A DNA stretch of 64,000 nt, taken from assembly GCF_001652725.1 (NCBI RefSeq), contig NZ_LWHJ01000022.1:742009-806008 (forward strand), given 5' to 3'. Made by a program: the position numbers and the translations under genes. The notes beneath the pieces were generated by a model. That model saw only the letters and a list, made by a program, of their open reading frames with translations, was not told where the DNA came from and did not search any database. The DNA is from Pedobacter psychrophilus. Its GTDB lineage: Bacteria; Bacteroidota; Bacteroidia; Sphingobacteriales; Sphingobacteriaceae. Of this stretch, positions 28,095 through 36,773 are shown one piece after another; the first letter of the stretch is position 1, and each line of letters starts with the position of its first letter.

Positions 28095-28448
28095 TTAACT
28101 TATCCTCAATCCGTTTTTGACTAAACTATCAGAACTTAATAATATTACGTTTTTATCATCATCAACACTACCTAATACTAAACACTCGCTCATAAAATTA
28201 GCGATCTGTTTTATTGGGAAATTAACAACAGCAATTATTTGTTTACCTATTAAGCTTTCAGGTTTATAAAACTTTGTGATTTGAGCAGAAGATTTTTTAA
28301 CGCCTAACGCTCCGAAATCAATCCAAAGCTTAATTGCAGGATTTTTTACTTCTTCAAATATTTCTGCTTTTATAATAGTTCCGGTTCTGATGTCAATTTT
28401 AGAAAAATCATCCCAATTGATTAATAATTTATCAGTTATGTTTTGCAT
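28095..28448 (-). CDS. csaA: CsaA-like tRNA-binding (EMAP/OB-fold) protein
   Basis: A 117-residue single OB-fold. The order WDDFSKIDIRTGTIIKAE, NPAIKLWIDFGALGVKKSSAQI, LIGKQIIAVVNFPIKQIANFMSECLVLG matches CsaA, a dimeric tRNA-binding protein described as an export-linked chaperone. The C-terminal end with LLSSDSLVKNGLRI is typical. Leftward, between the response regulator terminator and the AI-2E gene. Confidence 0.9.
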   Translation of the reverse strand: MQNITDKLLINWDDFSKIDIRTGTIIKAEIFEEVKNPAIKLWIDFGALGVKKSSAQITKFYKPESLIGKQIIAVVNFPIKQIANFMSECLVLGSVDDDKNVILLSSDSLVKNGLRIS

Positions 28449-28463
28449 CTATATTTAAATAAG

Positions 28464-28509
28464 AAAGCTCCAGCATTAAAAGTTTGAATTTAATAATGCT
28501 GGAGCTTTT
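28464..28509 (-). terminator. Terminator after the NtrC-type response regulator
   Basis: A 15-bp stem (AAAGCTCCAGCATTA / TAATGCTGGAGCTTT) sits between the regulator stop (28529) and the csaA start, serving the leftward regulator transcript. Confidence 0.8.
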
Positions 28510-28528
28510 GATTATCGAATTAAAGAAT

Positions 28529-29920
28529 TTATTCGGTTCTTTTTAACCCAAACTTTTCTATTTTACTATAAAGATGACTGCGTTGTATGTCAATATCTTC
28601 AGCAGTTTTAGAAACGTTCCAATTATTTTTTTCTAGTTTAAATTTGATGAATTCCATTTCGGCATTGTCTTTAAAATCTTGAAATTTAGAAAAATTATCA
28701 AAATCAAAGCCTGAATTTGTATTCTCAATATGATTTGTGGGATTATAAATACTTCCAGTTGGATTAGAAAATGCCCTTACATCATCTTCAGTAATTATTT
28801 TCTCACTTAAAATTATCAAACGCTCTATCACGTTACGCAATTCTCTAATGTTTCCTGTCCAAGGCAAAGCTTTAAGTGCTTCATGGGCACCAGCGGTAAT
28901 TTTCTTTATTGGCATTCCATAATCCGTACAGATTTCCTCACAAAAAGTTTCAGAAAGCATCGTAATATCATCTTTTCTTTCGATTAGAGGAGCAACATGG
29001 ATATGTATAACATTTAAGCGATGGTATAAATCCATTCTAAAGTTCCCTGCATCAATTTCCTTTAATAAATCTTTATTAGTTGCAGCAATTACCCTCACAT
29101 TTACTTCAATTTCTTTTTCGCCACCAACACGTGTAATTTTGTTTTCCTGTAATGCTCTTAAAACTTTGGCTTGCGCCGATAAACTCATATCTCCAATTTC
29201 ATCTAAAAATATGGTTCCACCGCTAGCCTGTTCAAACTTTCCAATTCTTTGTTTGATAGCAGATGTGAATGATCCTTTTTCATGACCAAAAAGCTCAGAT
29301 TCTATCAATTCTGATGGTATAGCAGCACAGTTAACTTCAATTAAGGTTCCACTTGCCCGGTTGGATTTTTCATGCAACCATCTTGCAACTAATTCTTTTC
29401 CACTTCCATTAGCTCCAGTAATTAATACCCTGGCATCTGTAGGTGCAACTCGGTCAATCGTTTCTTTAACTTTAAGTATTGCATTAGAATTACCTAAAAT
29501 TTCACGAGTTTTAAATTTACTTACCTTTTGTTTAAGTTCTTTGGTCTCGGTTACTAAAACTTTTCGTTCTAAAGCGTTACGTACTGTAATTAAAAGTTTA
29601 TTAAGATCAGGTGGTTTAGATATAAAATCGAATGCTCCTTTTTTAGAGGCTTCAATTGCAGTTTCTACCGTCCCATGACCAGATATCATGATAAAAGGTA
29701 CATCCGGATGGCTTTGTTGAGCAGAAGTTAAAACTTCCATTCCATCCATTCTATTCATTTTAATATCGCACAATACTAAATCGTATCCGATATTTTTAAT
29801 CATTTCTAAGCCATCAGTTCCATTATCAATGTCATCAACTTTATAGTCTTCATATTCTAAGATTTCACGTAATGTATTCCTAATTGCTCGTTCATCATCA
29901 ATGATTAAAATTTTAGCCAT
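28529..29920 (-). CDS. NtrC-family response regulator (receiver-AAA+-Fis)
   Basis: Domains are a receiver (KILIIDDERAIRNTLREIL, phosphoacceptor in LVLCDIKMNRMDG, Lys in FISKPPDL), an AAA+ ATPase and a Fis-type helix-turn-helix (NWNVSKTAEDIDIQRSHLY). Walker A reads GANGSGKE and Walker B GGTIFLDEIGD. The sigma-54 contact loop, normally GAFTGA, reads GSFTSA. The frame extends to a TTG at 29950, but a promoter -7 box overlaps that TTG, so the ATG at 29920 (MAKILIIDDE) is taken as start. No histidine kinase is adjacent. Confidence 0.93.
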   Translation of the reverse strand: MAKILIIDDERAIRNTLREILEYEDYKVDDIDNGTDGLEMIKNIGYDLVLCDIKMNRMDGMEVLTSAQQSHPDVPFIMISGHGTVETAIEASKKGAFDFISKPPDLNKLLITVRNALERKVLVTETKELKQKVSKFKTREILGNSNAILKVKETIDRVAPTDARVLITGANGSGKELVARWLHEKSNRASGTLIEVNCAAIPSELIESELFGHEKGSFTSAIKQRIGKFEQASGGTIFLDEIGDMSLSAQAKVLRALQENKITRVGGEKEIEVNVRVIAATNKDLLKEIDAGNFRMDLYHRLNVIHIHVAPLIERKDDITMLSETFCEEICTDYGMPIKKITAGAHEALKALPWTGNIRELRNVIERLIILSEKIITEDDVRAFSNPTGSIYNPTNHIENTNSGFDFDNFSKFQDFKDNAEMEFIKFKLEKNNWNVSKTAEDIDIQRSHLYSKIEKFGLKRTE

Positions 29921-29947
29921 AGTTTGTTTAAGGTTTGAAATTGTATA

Positions 29948-29955
29948 CAAATATA
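29948..29955 (-). promoter_or_regulatory. -7 promoter element for the NtrC-type regulator
   Basis: On the minus strand TATATTTG matches TAnnTTTG, 28 bases before the ATG at 29920. It overlaps the TTG at 29950, excluding that as a start. A TTTG lies upstream but at only about 14 bases, shorter than the ideal 19-21. Confidence 0.5.
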
Positions 29956-29970
29956 GACGGTTTTTAAAAC

Positions 29971-30003
29971 AAAAAAAGTCCTGTAATTAATTACAAGACT
30001 TTC
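29971..30003 (-). terminator. Terminator of rnpB
   Basis: On the minus strand AAAGTCTTGTAAT pairs with ATTACAGGACTTT and runs into TTTTG. It begins 16 bases after the 3' end of the RNase P RNA. Confidence 0.8.
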
Positions 30004-30018
30004 AAATGCTTAAAAAAT

Positions 30019-30395
30019 GCAAATTTGTAAGCCGGGTTCTGTCATCCTGAATTAATCAGTATGTCTCTATCATTTATCTTGCCATAACATTGCTATTATG
30101 ATCTAACGACCTACCCATCTCGATATTGAATAAACAATTGGAACGGGACGCTCCAGAATCGAGACTTATTTGGTCTTTCAACCCCTGAGGTTTACCACGA
30201 TGCATGTCGCCATACAAAGTCGTGAGCTCTTACCTCACATTTTCACCTTTTCCGATAATTGCTTATCGGTAGTTTATTTTCTGTAGCACTTTCTGTCGCC
30301 AATAAATAGCGCCTTCCCGTTAGGAAGCAAGGTACCCTGTGTTGCCCGGACTTTCCTCTCTCCGCATTAATGCGAACAGCGATAGAGCAATTTGC
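30019..30395 (-). ncRNA. rnpB: RNase P RNA component, bacterial type A
   Basis: Read on the minus strand, the region has the conserved CR I/P4 strand GAGGAAAGTCCGGGC near its 5' end, followed by ACACAGGGTACC, GAGGTAAGAGCTCAC, and at the 3' end GACAGAACCCGGCTTAC, which completes P4. The ends GCAAATT and AAATTTGC pair as P1. Size (about 377 bases) and element order match ordinary RNase P RNA, the ribozyme that trims tRNA 5' leaders. A -7-like TACCTTTA lies just upstream at 30400-30407, and a terminator follows. Confidence 0.95.
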
Positions 30396-30508
30396 GTTGT
30401 AAAGGTAGGGATTTAATATTTCTGGATGTTGAGGTTACATGATATTTAAAATTAACAATCATTTAATATCTCTATCAAACTTTAATCAAAATAAAACCAA
30501 AAAAAATC

Positions 30509-30516
30509 TATCTTTG
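30509..30516 (+). promoter_or_regulatory. -7 promoter element for guaB
   Basis: TATCTTTG matches TAnnTTTG and lies 32 bases before the guaB ATG. The frame also contains a GTG at 30516, but that base is the last of the -7 box, so it cannot be transcribed as a start. No good -33 box is seen. Confidence 0.6.
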
Positions 30517-30548
30517 TGCGGCAAATAGAGTACCCTAATTTATTTGCT

Positions 30549-32018
30549 ATGCAACTTGATCCCACAAAATTTTTAGCCGACGGTTTAACTTATGACGATG
30601 TACTTTTAGTACCCGCTTATTCTGAAGTTTTGCCCCGCGAAGTAGATACTTCCAGTTATTTAACCAAAAAAATAAAATTGAATGTTCCTATTGTTTCAGC
30701 AGCAATGGATACCGTTACCGATTCTAATTTAGCGATTGCAATTGCCCAAGCCGGTGGAATCGGCATGATTCATAAAAACATGAGCATTCAGGCTCAAGCC
30801 GATGAAATACGCAGAGTTAAACGTTCTGAAAGTGGAATGATTCAAGATCCCGTAGTTTTACATAAAGACGCTTTAGTTGGCGATGCTTTTAAAATTATGA
30901 GGGAATATAGAATTGGAGGTATTCCAGTGGTTTCTGAAGACAATGTTTTAGTTGGGATAATTACTAATCGTGATTTAAGATTCCAAAAAAATATGTCGCA
31001 AAAAATTTCTGAGGTTATGACTTCAGAAAATTTGATTACTGCACCAGAAGGAACAGATTTAGCACAAGCAGAATTAATTTTACAAGATTACAAAATCGAA
31101 AAACTACCGGTTGTAAATGCTCATGGAAAACTAAGTGGTTTAATCACTTTTAAGGATATTCAAAAATTCAAAAATTTTCCACAAGCTTGTAAAGATGAGC
31201 ATGGTAGATTAAGAGTTGGAGGCGCCGTTGGTGTAACTCATGATACGATGGAAAGGGTAGATGCTTTGGTTAAGGCAGGAGTAGATGTTATTGCTATTGA
31301 TACCGCTCACGGACATTCTAAAGGAGTGATTAATCAATTGATTGCAGTTAAAGCTAAATATCCAGATTTACAGGTAATTGCCGGAAACGTGGCAACCGCC
31401 GCTGGCGCAAAAGCATTAGCAGATGCAGGTGCTGACGGTGTAAAAGTTGGAATTGGACCTGGTTCTATTTGTACCACAAGAATTATTGCTGGAGTTGGAG
31501 TTCCACAATTATATGCTGTTTATGAAGCTGCAAAAGGTTTGCAGGGAACAGGCGTTCCGGTTATCGCAGATGGTGGCATAAAATATACTGGTGATATCGC
31601 AAAAGCAATTGCCGCAGGCGCAAGTTCTATTATGGCAGGTTCTTTATTTGCCGGTGTAGAAGAATCTCCGGGAGAGACTATCATTTACGAAGGAAGAAAA
31701 TTTAAATCTTATCGTGGTATGGGTTCTGTTGAAGCGATGGAATCTGGTTCTAAAGACCGTTATTTCCAGGATGTAGAAGATGATATTAAAAAATTAGTTC
31801 CGGAAGGAATTGTTGGCCGAGTACCTTACAAAGGAACATTAGCTGAAGTGATGCACCAATTGTTAGGTGGGTTAAAAGCAAGCATGGGTTATTGCGGTGC
31901 TAAAGATATTGATGCTCTACAAAATGCTCAATTTGTTAGAATTACAGCTTCAGGAATAAGAGAATCTCACCCTCATGATATTACCATTACTAAAGAAGCT
32001 CCGAACTACAGTAGATAA
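30549..32018 (+). CDS. guaB: Inosine-5'-monophosphate dehydrogenase
   Basis: GuaB oxidises IMP to XMP with NAD+, the first committed step to GTP. The catalytic core has [12 protein letters not shown] with the active Cys, [14 protein letters not shown] at the N-terminus, [17 protein letters not shown] and a MGSVEAM loop. Two CBS domains sit between about residues 95 and 205. From the ATG at 30549 the product has 489 residues, usual for the family. It is divergent from rnpB. Confidence 0.97.
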   Translation: MQLDPTKFLADGLTYDDVLLVPAYSEVLPREVDTSSYLTKKIKLNVPIVSAAMDTVTDSNLAIAIAQAGGIGMIHKNMSIQAQADEIRRVKRSESGMIQDPVVLHKDALVGDAFKIMREYRIGGIPVVSEDNVLVGIITNRDLRFQKNMSQKISEVMTSENLITAPEGTDLAQAELILQDYKIEKLPVVNAHGKLSGLITFKDIQKFKNFPQACKDEHGRLRVGGAVGVTHDTMERVDALVKAGVDVIAIDTAHGHSKGVINQLIAVKAKYPDLQVIAGNVATAAGAKALADAGADGVKVGIGPGSICTTRIIAGVGVPQLYAVYEAAKGLQGTGVPVIADGGIKYTGDIAKAIAAGASSIMAGSLFAGVEESPGETIIYEGRKFKSYRGMGSVEAMESGSKDRYFQDVEDDIKKLVPEGIVGRVPYKGTLAEVMHQLLGGLKASMGYCGAKDIDALQNAQFVRITASGIRESHPHDITITKEAPNYSR

Positions 32019-32083
32019 TAATTTTGATTTATGGAATGAGTGGATGATAGAATAATTAATCCTTCTAAAATTCATTCATTCTC

Positions 32084-32527
32084 TTATTCATTATTTTCAT
32101 TTTCCATTTCCACTTCTTTTTTTAGCAAATCAGCAATACTGGTATTTCCTAAAATATCGATAGAAGCATCCCTCACTTTTTGCATCATCTTTCTGATACT
32201 ACAGGTAAGTTCATCTTTACATTCTTCACACCGTTGATAAAAATTTATACTCACACAAGGATATAAAGCAATTGGGCCATCCAAAATTCTAATAATTTCT
32301 AAAACTTTTATTTCATCTGAATTTTGCATCAAAAAATAACCTCCGCCAGCACCCATTTTACTATTTAAAACCTTGGCTCGTTTTAAATCTAGTAAAATAG
32401 ATTCAAGAAATCTTTTTGGTAAATTTTCTTGATTTGCAATTTCTGCAATTAACATAGGCTTATTATCCTTACTTCCCGCAAGGGCAATTAAAGCTTTGAT
32501 GGCATATTTTGTTTTTTTGGTAATCAA
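32084..32527 (-). CDS. Rrf2 family transcriptional regulator
   Basis: The 147-residue protein has the Rrf2 winged-helix start MITKKTKYAIKALIALAG with the recognition stretch LPKRFLESILLDLKRAKVL. The wing GAGGGYFL follows. Cysteines at residues 91, 100, 103 and 109 (CVSINFYQRCEECKDELTC) form a possible Fe-S or thiol sensor, as in IscR/NsrR/CymR relatives, but with different spacing. The gene is divergent from a TonB receptor with a 190-base region that carries two palindromes (see the operators at 32641 and 32695), so it probably regulates itself and its neighbour. Confidence 0.92.
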   Translation of the reverse strand: MITKKTKYAIKALIALAGSKDNKPMLIAEIANQENLPKRFLESILLDLKRAKVLNSKMGAGGGYFLMQNSDEIKVLEIIRILDGPIALYPCVSINFYQRCEECKDELTCSIRKMMQKVRDASIDILGNTSIADLLKKEVEMENENNE

Positions 32528-32640
32528 ATGATAATCCGTTTGATATCAAAAATAGCATCTTTTATCTAATAATTTTTTAATCAAATTAAAAATCTGTTTA
32601 TGAGAACATTACCAAAATAAAACACACAAATTTCTTATTA

Positions 32641-32659
32641 ATCTACTAAATCAGTAGAT
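32641..32659. promoter_or_regulatory. Putative Rrf2 operator 1
   Basis: ATCTACTAAATCAGTAGAT is a perfect inverted repeat: 7-base arms and a 5-base centre. Together with operator 2 it forms the only pair of such sites seen in the window. Confidence 0.65.
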
Positions 32660-32694
32660 TTTATATTTTATTATAAAATAATGTTCGTATTATT

Positions 32695-32713
32695 GTCGAC
32701 TAAATTAGTAGAC
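32695..32713. promoter_or_regulatory. Putative Rrf2 operator 2
   Basis: GTCGACTAAATTAGTAGAC repeats the ACT-N5-AGT core of operator 1 with one mismatch between arms. The centres of the two sites are 54 bases apart. A -7-like TATTATTG (32688-32695) abuts the left arm, so binding here would block the receptor promoter. Confidence 0.6.
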
Positions 32714-32720
32714 TTTAAAT

Positions 32721-32783
32721 ATGATACTTAAAATTGCTCATCGTTTAACAGAAATATCTTACAGAAGCGGTCGATGTTGTTGA
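32721..32783 (+). CDS. Candidate 20-codon leader peptide ending in Cys-Cys
   Basis: An ORF of 20 codons starts at ATG 32721, 7 bases after operator 2, and ends SGRCC-stop. Its TGA overlaps an in-frame ATG of the receptor gene (TGATG at 32781-32785). A tandem Cys-Cys directly before the stop is the arrangement used by cysteine-sensing leader peptides known in other bacteria. No attenuator hairpin is visible after it. Existence as a translated product is inference. Confidence 0.45.
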   Translation: MILKIAHRLTEISYRSGRCC

Positions 32784-32839
32784 TGTCAATTAATCTAAAA
32801 AAGCAAATCAATAGCATTAAAAATCTTAAAAAATCAAAA

Positions 32840-35749
32840 ATGAAACACGCTTACTTTACACTTTTTATTATTCTAATAACCTTGGGTGCAAAAGCACAAG
32901 GAAACAATTTCATCATCATTTCCGGAACAATCATCAATCAAGAAGACCTGCTTCCGTTGCCGGGAGCAAGTGTTAGCATTAAAAATACAGTGAACGGAAC
33001 TTCAACTGATGCAAATGGTAAATTCCAATTGCGTACAAAAGCAGTTTATCCTTTTAGTTTGATAGTAACAAGCTTAGGGTTCAAATCACAAGAATTTGAA
33101 ATTAAAGGACCGGGTTCTGAATTAAAAATCGCATTGATAACTCAATCTCAATTGGGCCAAGAGGTTGTTGTAACTGCTTCTAGAGTAGAAGAAAGTATCT
33201 TAAAATCGCCAGTGGCAATAGAAAAATTAGACATTAGGGCAATAAGAGAATCCCCTGCTCCAAGTTTTTATGATGCTCTGGAAAATGTAAAAGGCGTACA
33301 GATGACAACATCAAGTTTAACTTTTAAAGTGCCTAATACACGTGGATTTAACATTCCAAATAATTTTAGGTTTGTACAATTAGTGGATGGGGTTGATATG
33401 CAAGCTGGAACTTTAGGCGTTCCACTGGGAAATGCAATTGGCCCTACAGAACTCGATATCGCTAGCGTAGAAATTACACCAGGAGCAGCTTCTGCTTTAT
33501 ATGGGATGAATGCCATAAACGGAATGGCGAATTTATTGACTAAAAGTCCGTTTTATTATCAAGGGCTTAGTGTTTATCAAAAAACAGGACTAAACCATGT
33601 TGGTGGTGGAACTGGTAGAGATTTAAGCGCTCTTACAGAAACCGCAGTTAGGTATGCTAAGGCATTTAACAATAAAATAGCATTTAAATTTAACGTAGAT
33701 TATTTGAGGGGAACGGATTGGCTATCTAACACAACTACCAATCAAAACCCTAATAGCTTAAATACTGCAAACCCAAAATTTCCTGAATTAAATGCAGATG
33801 CCGATAATCCTGCTTATGATGCATGGAATAAATATGGGGATGATAATGGTAGCAATGCAGTTACGTTGAGTGGTTTAAACATTCCTGGGAGATCTGGAAA
33901 TCAAAGTATTTTAGTGAGACGAACTGGATATTGGGAAAAAGATGTTACCAATCCTAAAGTAGATAATATAAAATTTGATGCTGCTTTACACTACCGTTTT
34001 AATGAAAATGCAGAATTATCCTATAGCTATCGCTATGGTAAATTAGATGGTCTTTTTCAACGAGGAAATAAAATCCAGATGGATAATGTAAACGTTCAAA
34101 ACCATAAACTAGAATTAAAAGGGACTCATTATTTTGTAAAATCTTACGTGTCTATAGAAAATACTGGAGACTCTTATAACATAAAGCCTTTAGTAGATAA
34201 TCTAGAAATTTCTAGTGGAGGTACAAATAGCGTTTGGGGGGCAAAATATAAAACAGCATTACAAAATGCGCTAAACTCAGGAACTTTGTTGGTAGAGGCC
34301 TTAAAAATAGGAAGAGCAGCTGCAGATGCAAGTAGAGTAGAACCTGGAACACCAGCTTTTAATAATTTAAAAAACACCATCATTGGTATTAATAATTGGG
34401 ATAATGGAGCAGTGATTACAGGTGCGCCAGCAACAGGTGGTGCTGCATTAAGTCAAAGGAGTAGGACTTACCATACTGATGCACAGTGGGATTTATCTGA
34501 TAAAGTAAAATATTTTGATTTATTAATTGGTGGAGATGCCAGGATTTATGAAGTTATCCCGGATGGGAATAACTTTGTTGATTTTTCTAGACCTGTAGCA
34601 GATAGAAATACACCTTTAGCCGATGGAACTTTTGGTAGTAATGTTTACTACAAAAAGTTTGGTGGATTTGCGCAGGTTACCAAAACCTTTTTTGAGGAAA
34701 AATTGAAACTTTTTGGCTCTTTAAGGTTAGATTATAATCCAGAATTCCAAGCTAAATTTAACCCAAGAATTGCAGCAGTTTATACAGTTGCAGAAAAACA
34801 TAATTTTAGATTATCAGTACAAAATGGCTATAGATTCCCTGCATTATTTGAGGCCTTATCTTTTGTAAATAACGGAAATGTGAGAAGGGTTGGAGGGTTA
34901 TCATATATTAACCAAGGTTTAAATTATTTAGACAATTCTTACACATTAGCATCAAGTGATGTTTTTAATGCAGCTTTAAACGCAGATGTGGCTTCTGGCC
35001 TAACACAACAACAAGCGGCGCTAAAAAACAGAAATTTATTAGAGATTACCAATCTTTCTGCAACCAGACCAGAGCGTATCAACTCTTTAGAAGCAGGTTA
35101 CAAAAGCGTATTGCTTGATAATAAATTAGTGGTAGATCTTGATGCTTATTTAAACCAATACGATGGTTTTTTGGGTCAGGTAGAAGTTTCCGTTCCTTAC
35201 ACTACCAACTTTGGTCAACAAGTTTCTGTTGGTTCTGATGAAGCTGTTTATGCAATGATTAGGGCAAATCGAGATAGACAGCAAACAAGATATCGTGTTT
35301 ACACAAATGCTAAAAACAAGTACAATAATTACGGTTCATCTTTAGGCTTAACCTTTAATTTCTATCAAAAATATACCGTTTCGGGAAGCATAAGCTATAA
35401 CGCTATTTCTGAAAATAAACAAAAAGATGTTTTTGTAACTGGATTTAATACACCAAATTGGTCGACAAATTTTTCATTTGGTAATCGAGAAATTGCTAAA
35501 AACCTAGGATTTAACTTAGTTTGGAAATGGCAAAATGCTTTTTTATGGGAAAGCCCTTTGGTTAACGGCGAAGTGAACGCATTCAATACTTTTGATGCTC
35601 AATTCACCTATAAAATACCTCAAGCAAAAGCAAGTATTAAAGCAGGCGGAACGGATATTTTAAATACTAAATATGTTCAATATGCAGGTGGACCAACTTT
35701 AGGTGCATTATATTATGTGGCCGTAACCTTTGATGGATTGCTAAAGTAG
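32840..35749 (+). CDS. TonB-dependent receptor with carboxypeptidase-regulatory-like N-terminal domain
   Basis: The ATG at 32840 gives MKHAYFTLFIILITLGAKAQ, a signal peptide; ATGs at 32774 and 32783 in frame give Lys-rich extensions of 22 or 19 residues. After the signal comes a CarboxypepD_reg-like domain (ISGTIINQEDLLPLPGASVSI), then a plug (VVVTASRVEESILKSPVAIEKLD, with GAASALYGMNAINGMANL) and a 22-strand barrel ending in FDGLLK. There is no SusD partner, so it is not a classical glycan utilisation receptor. The substrate is unknown; the Rrf2 site and the Cys leader hint at sulfur or metal. Confidence 0.92.
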   Translation: MKHAYFTLFIILITLGAKAQGNNFIIISGTIINQEDLLPLPGASVSIKNTVNGTSTDANGKFQLRTKAVYPFSLIVTSLGFKSQEFEIKGPGSELKIALITQSQLGQEVVVTASRVEESILKSPVAIEKLDIRAIRESPAPSFYDALENVKGVQMTTSSLTFKVPNTRGFNIPNNFRFVQLVDGVDMQAGTLGVPLGNAIGPTELDIASVEITPGAASALYGMNAINGMANLLTKSPFYYQGLSVYQKTGLNHVGGGTGRDLSALTETAVRYAKAFNNKIAFKFNVDYLRGTDWLSNTTTNQNPNSLNTANPKFPELNADADNPAYDAWNKYGDDNGSNAVTLSGLNIPGRSGNQSILVRRTGYWEKDVTNPKVDNIKFDAALHYRFNENAELSYSYRYGKLDGLFQRGNKIQMDNVNVQNHKLELKGTHYFVKSYVSIENTGDSYNIKPLVDNLEISSGGTNSVWGAKYKTALQNALNSGTLLVEALKIGRAAADASRVEPGTPAFNNLKNTIIGINNWDNGAVITGAPATGGAALSQRSRTYHTDAQWDLSDKVKYFDLLIGGDARIYEVIPDGNNFVDFSRPVADRNTPLADGTFGSNVYYKKFGGFAQVTKTFFEEKLKLFGSLRLDYNPEFQAKFNPRIAAVYTVAEKHNFRLSVQNGYRFPALFEALSFVNNGNVRRVGGLSYINQGLNYLDNSYTLASSDVFNAALNADVASGLTQQQAALKNRNLLEITNLSATRPERINSLEAGYKSVLLDNKLVVDLDAYLNQYDGFLGQVEVSVPYTTNFGQQVSVGSDEAVYAMIRANRDRQQTRYRVYTNAKNKYNNYGSSLGLTFNFYQKYTVSGSISYNAISENKQKDVFVTGFNTPNWSTNFSFGNREIAKNLGFNLVWKWQNAFLWESPLVNGEVNAFNTFDAQFTYKIPQAKASIKAGGTDILNTKYVQYAGGPTLGALYYVAVTFDGLLK

Positions 35750-35847
35750 AATTACATAAATTATTTACTGATTTAAATTTAAATTAACAGATTAATAAAT
35801 AAAATACTAAATTCAGTATATAACTCATTACCCTTATAATTAATTAA

Positions 35848-36741
35848 ATGGAAAAAATATATTTAAGTGATGCAGGTCCAAAAGTTTCACCAGCTGTTTA
35901 CGGTTTTTACCGATGGAACGATTTAGGAACTGAGCTTCCTCAAAAAATGGAAGAGATTTTTAATTTTTGTTTTGATCTAGGCATAAATACTTTTGACCAC
36001 GCAGATATTTATGGCAATTATTCTTGTGAAGAGGAGTTTGGAAAGCTAATCCAAAGAAGTTCTGTAAAAAGAGAAGACCTTGTTTTATTTACAAAATGCG
36101 GTTTATGCGAACCTCATTCCTCAAAGCCAAATATTAAAACCCGCTATTTGGATTCATCTGCAAAGCATATTAATGAGTGTTTACATCAGTCGTTAAAAAA
36201 TTTAAAAACAGATTATGTGGATGTTTTCTTATTGAACAATTTAGATCCAATTGCAGATTTAGAAGAAACAGCAGCACAACTATTAAAGTTAAAACAAGAG
36301 GGTAAAATTAAAACTGTTGGGTTAAGTAATTTTAATGTTTTTCAGCATCAATTGCTTTCATCCTATCTAAAATTGCCTATAGTTACCAATCATGTCGAGC
36401 TGAATTTACTAAATACAAATGCTTTAGAAAACGGTCAGATAGATTATATGAAACAAAAATATATGCGTCCGTTTGCGTTGGCTCCATTAGCAGAAGGTAG
36501 GATTGCTACTGGTATGGATTTATCTGAAGTTGTGATTAGGGAGAAATTAAATATTTTAGCAGAAAAATATAATACTAATATAGAATCTGTTGCGGTTGCC
36601 TGGCTTTTAAAACTTGGTGCATTACCATTAATTGGTACCAGAAATAAGGACAGGATTAAAAATATAGTTGCCGCTTTTGATATAGAATTAGACCGTCAGG
36701 ATTGGCATAACCTTTATAATAGTACCAGATTATCAAGATAA
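35848..36741 (+). CDS. Aldo/keto reductase family protein, catalytic His replaced
   Basis: The 297-residue protein has the AKR barrel: INTFDHADIYGNYSCEEEFG with the tetrad Asp50 and Tyr55, LVLFTKCGL with Lys83, and KTVGLSNFNVFQ. The fourth tetrad residue, His in the usual LLIHRPDP, is Asn130 (VFLLNNLDP). The fold is closest to the YdhF group of NADPH-dependent reductases. Loss of His lowers or changes carbonyl reduction in known AKRs. It lies 98 bases after the TonB receptor, and a weak ACT-N6-AGT palindrome is present upstream (35804-35819). Confidence 0.88.
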   Translation: MEKIYLSDAGPKVSPAVYGFYRWNDLGTELPQKMEEIFNFCFDLGINTFDHADIYGNYSCEEEFGKLIQRSSVKREDLVLFTKCGLCEPHSSKPNIKTRYLDSSAKHINECLHQSLKNLKTDYVDVFLLNNLDPIADLEETAAQLLKLKQEGKIKTVGLSNFNVFQHQLLSSYLKLPIVTNHVELNLLNTNALENGQIDYMKQKYMRPFALAPLAEGRIATGMDLSEVVIREKLNILAEKYNTNIESVAVAWLLKLGALPLIGTRNKDRIKNIVAAFDIELDRQDWHNLYNSTRLSR

Positions 36742-36773
36742 TTTTGAATGTTTTAAACCTAATAATAAAATAA

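Noticed and set aside
29921..29950. N-terminal extension of the NtrC-type regulator from TTG 29950
   Set aside because: The TTG overlaps a -7 promoter box, and the receiver domain begins properly at ATG 29920.
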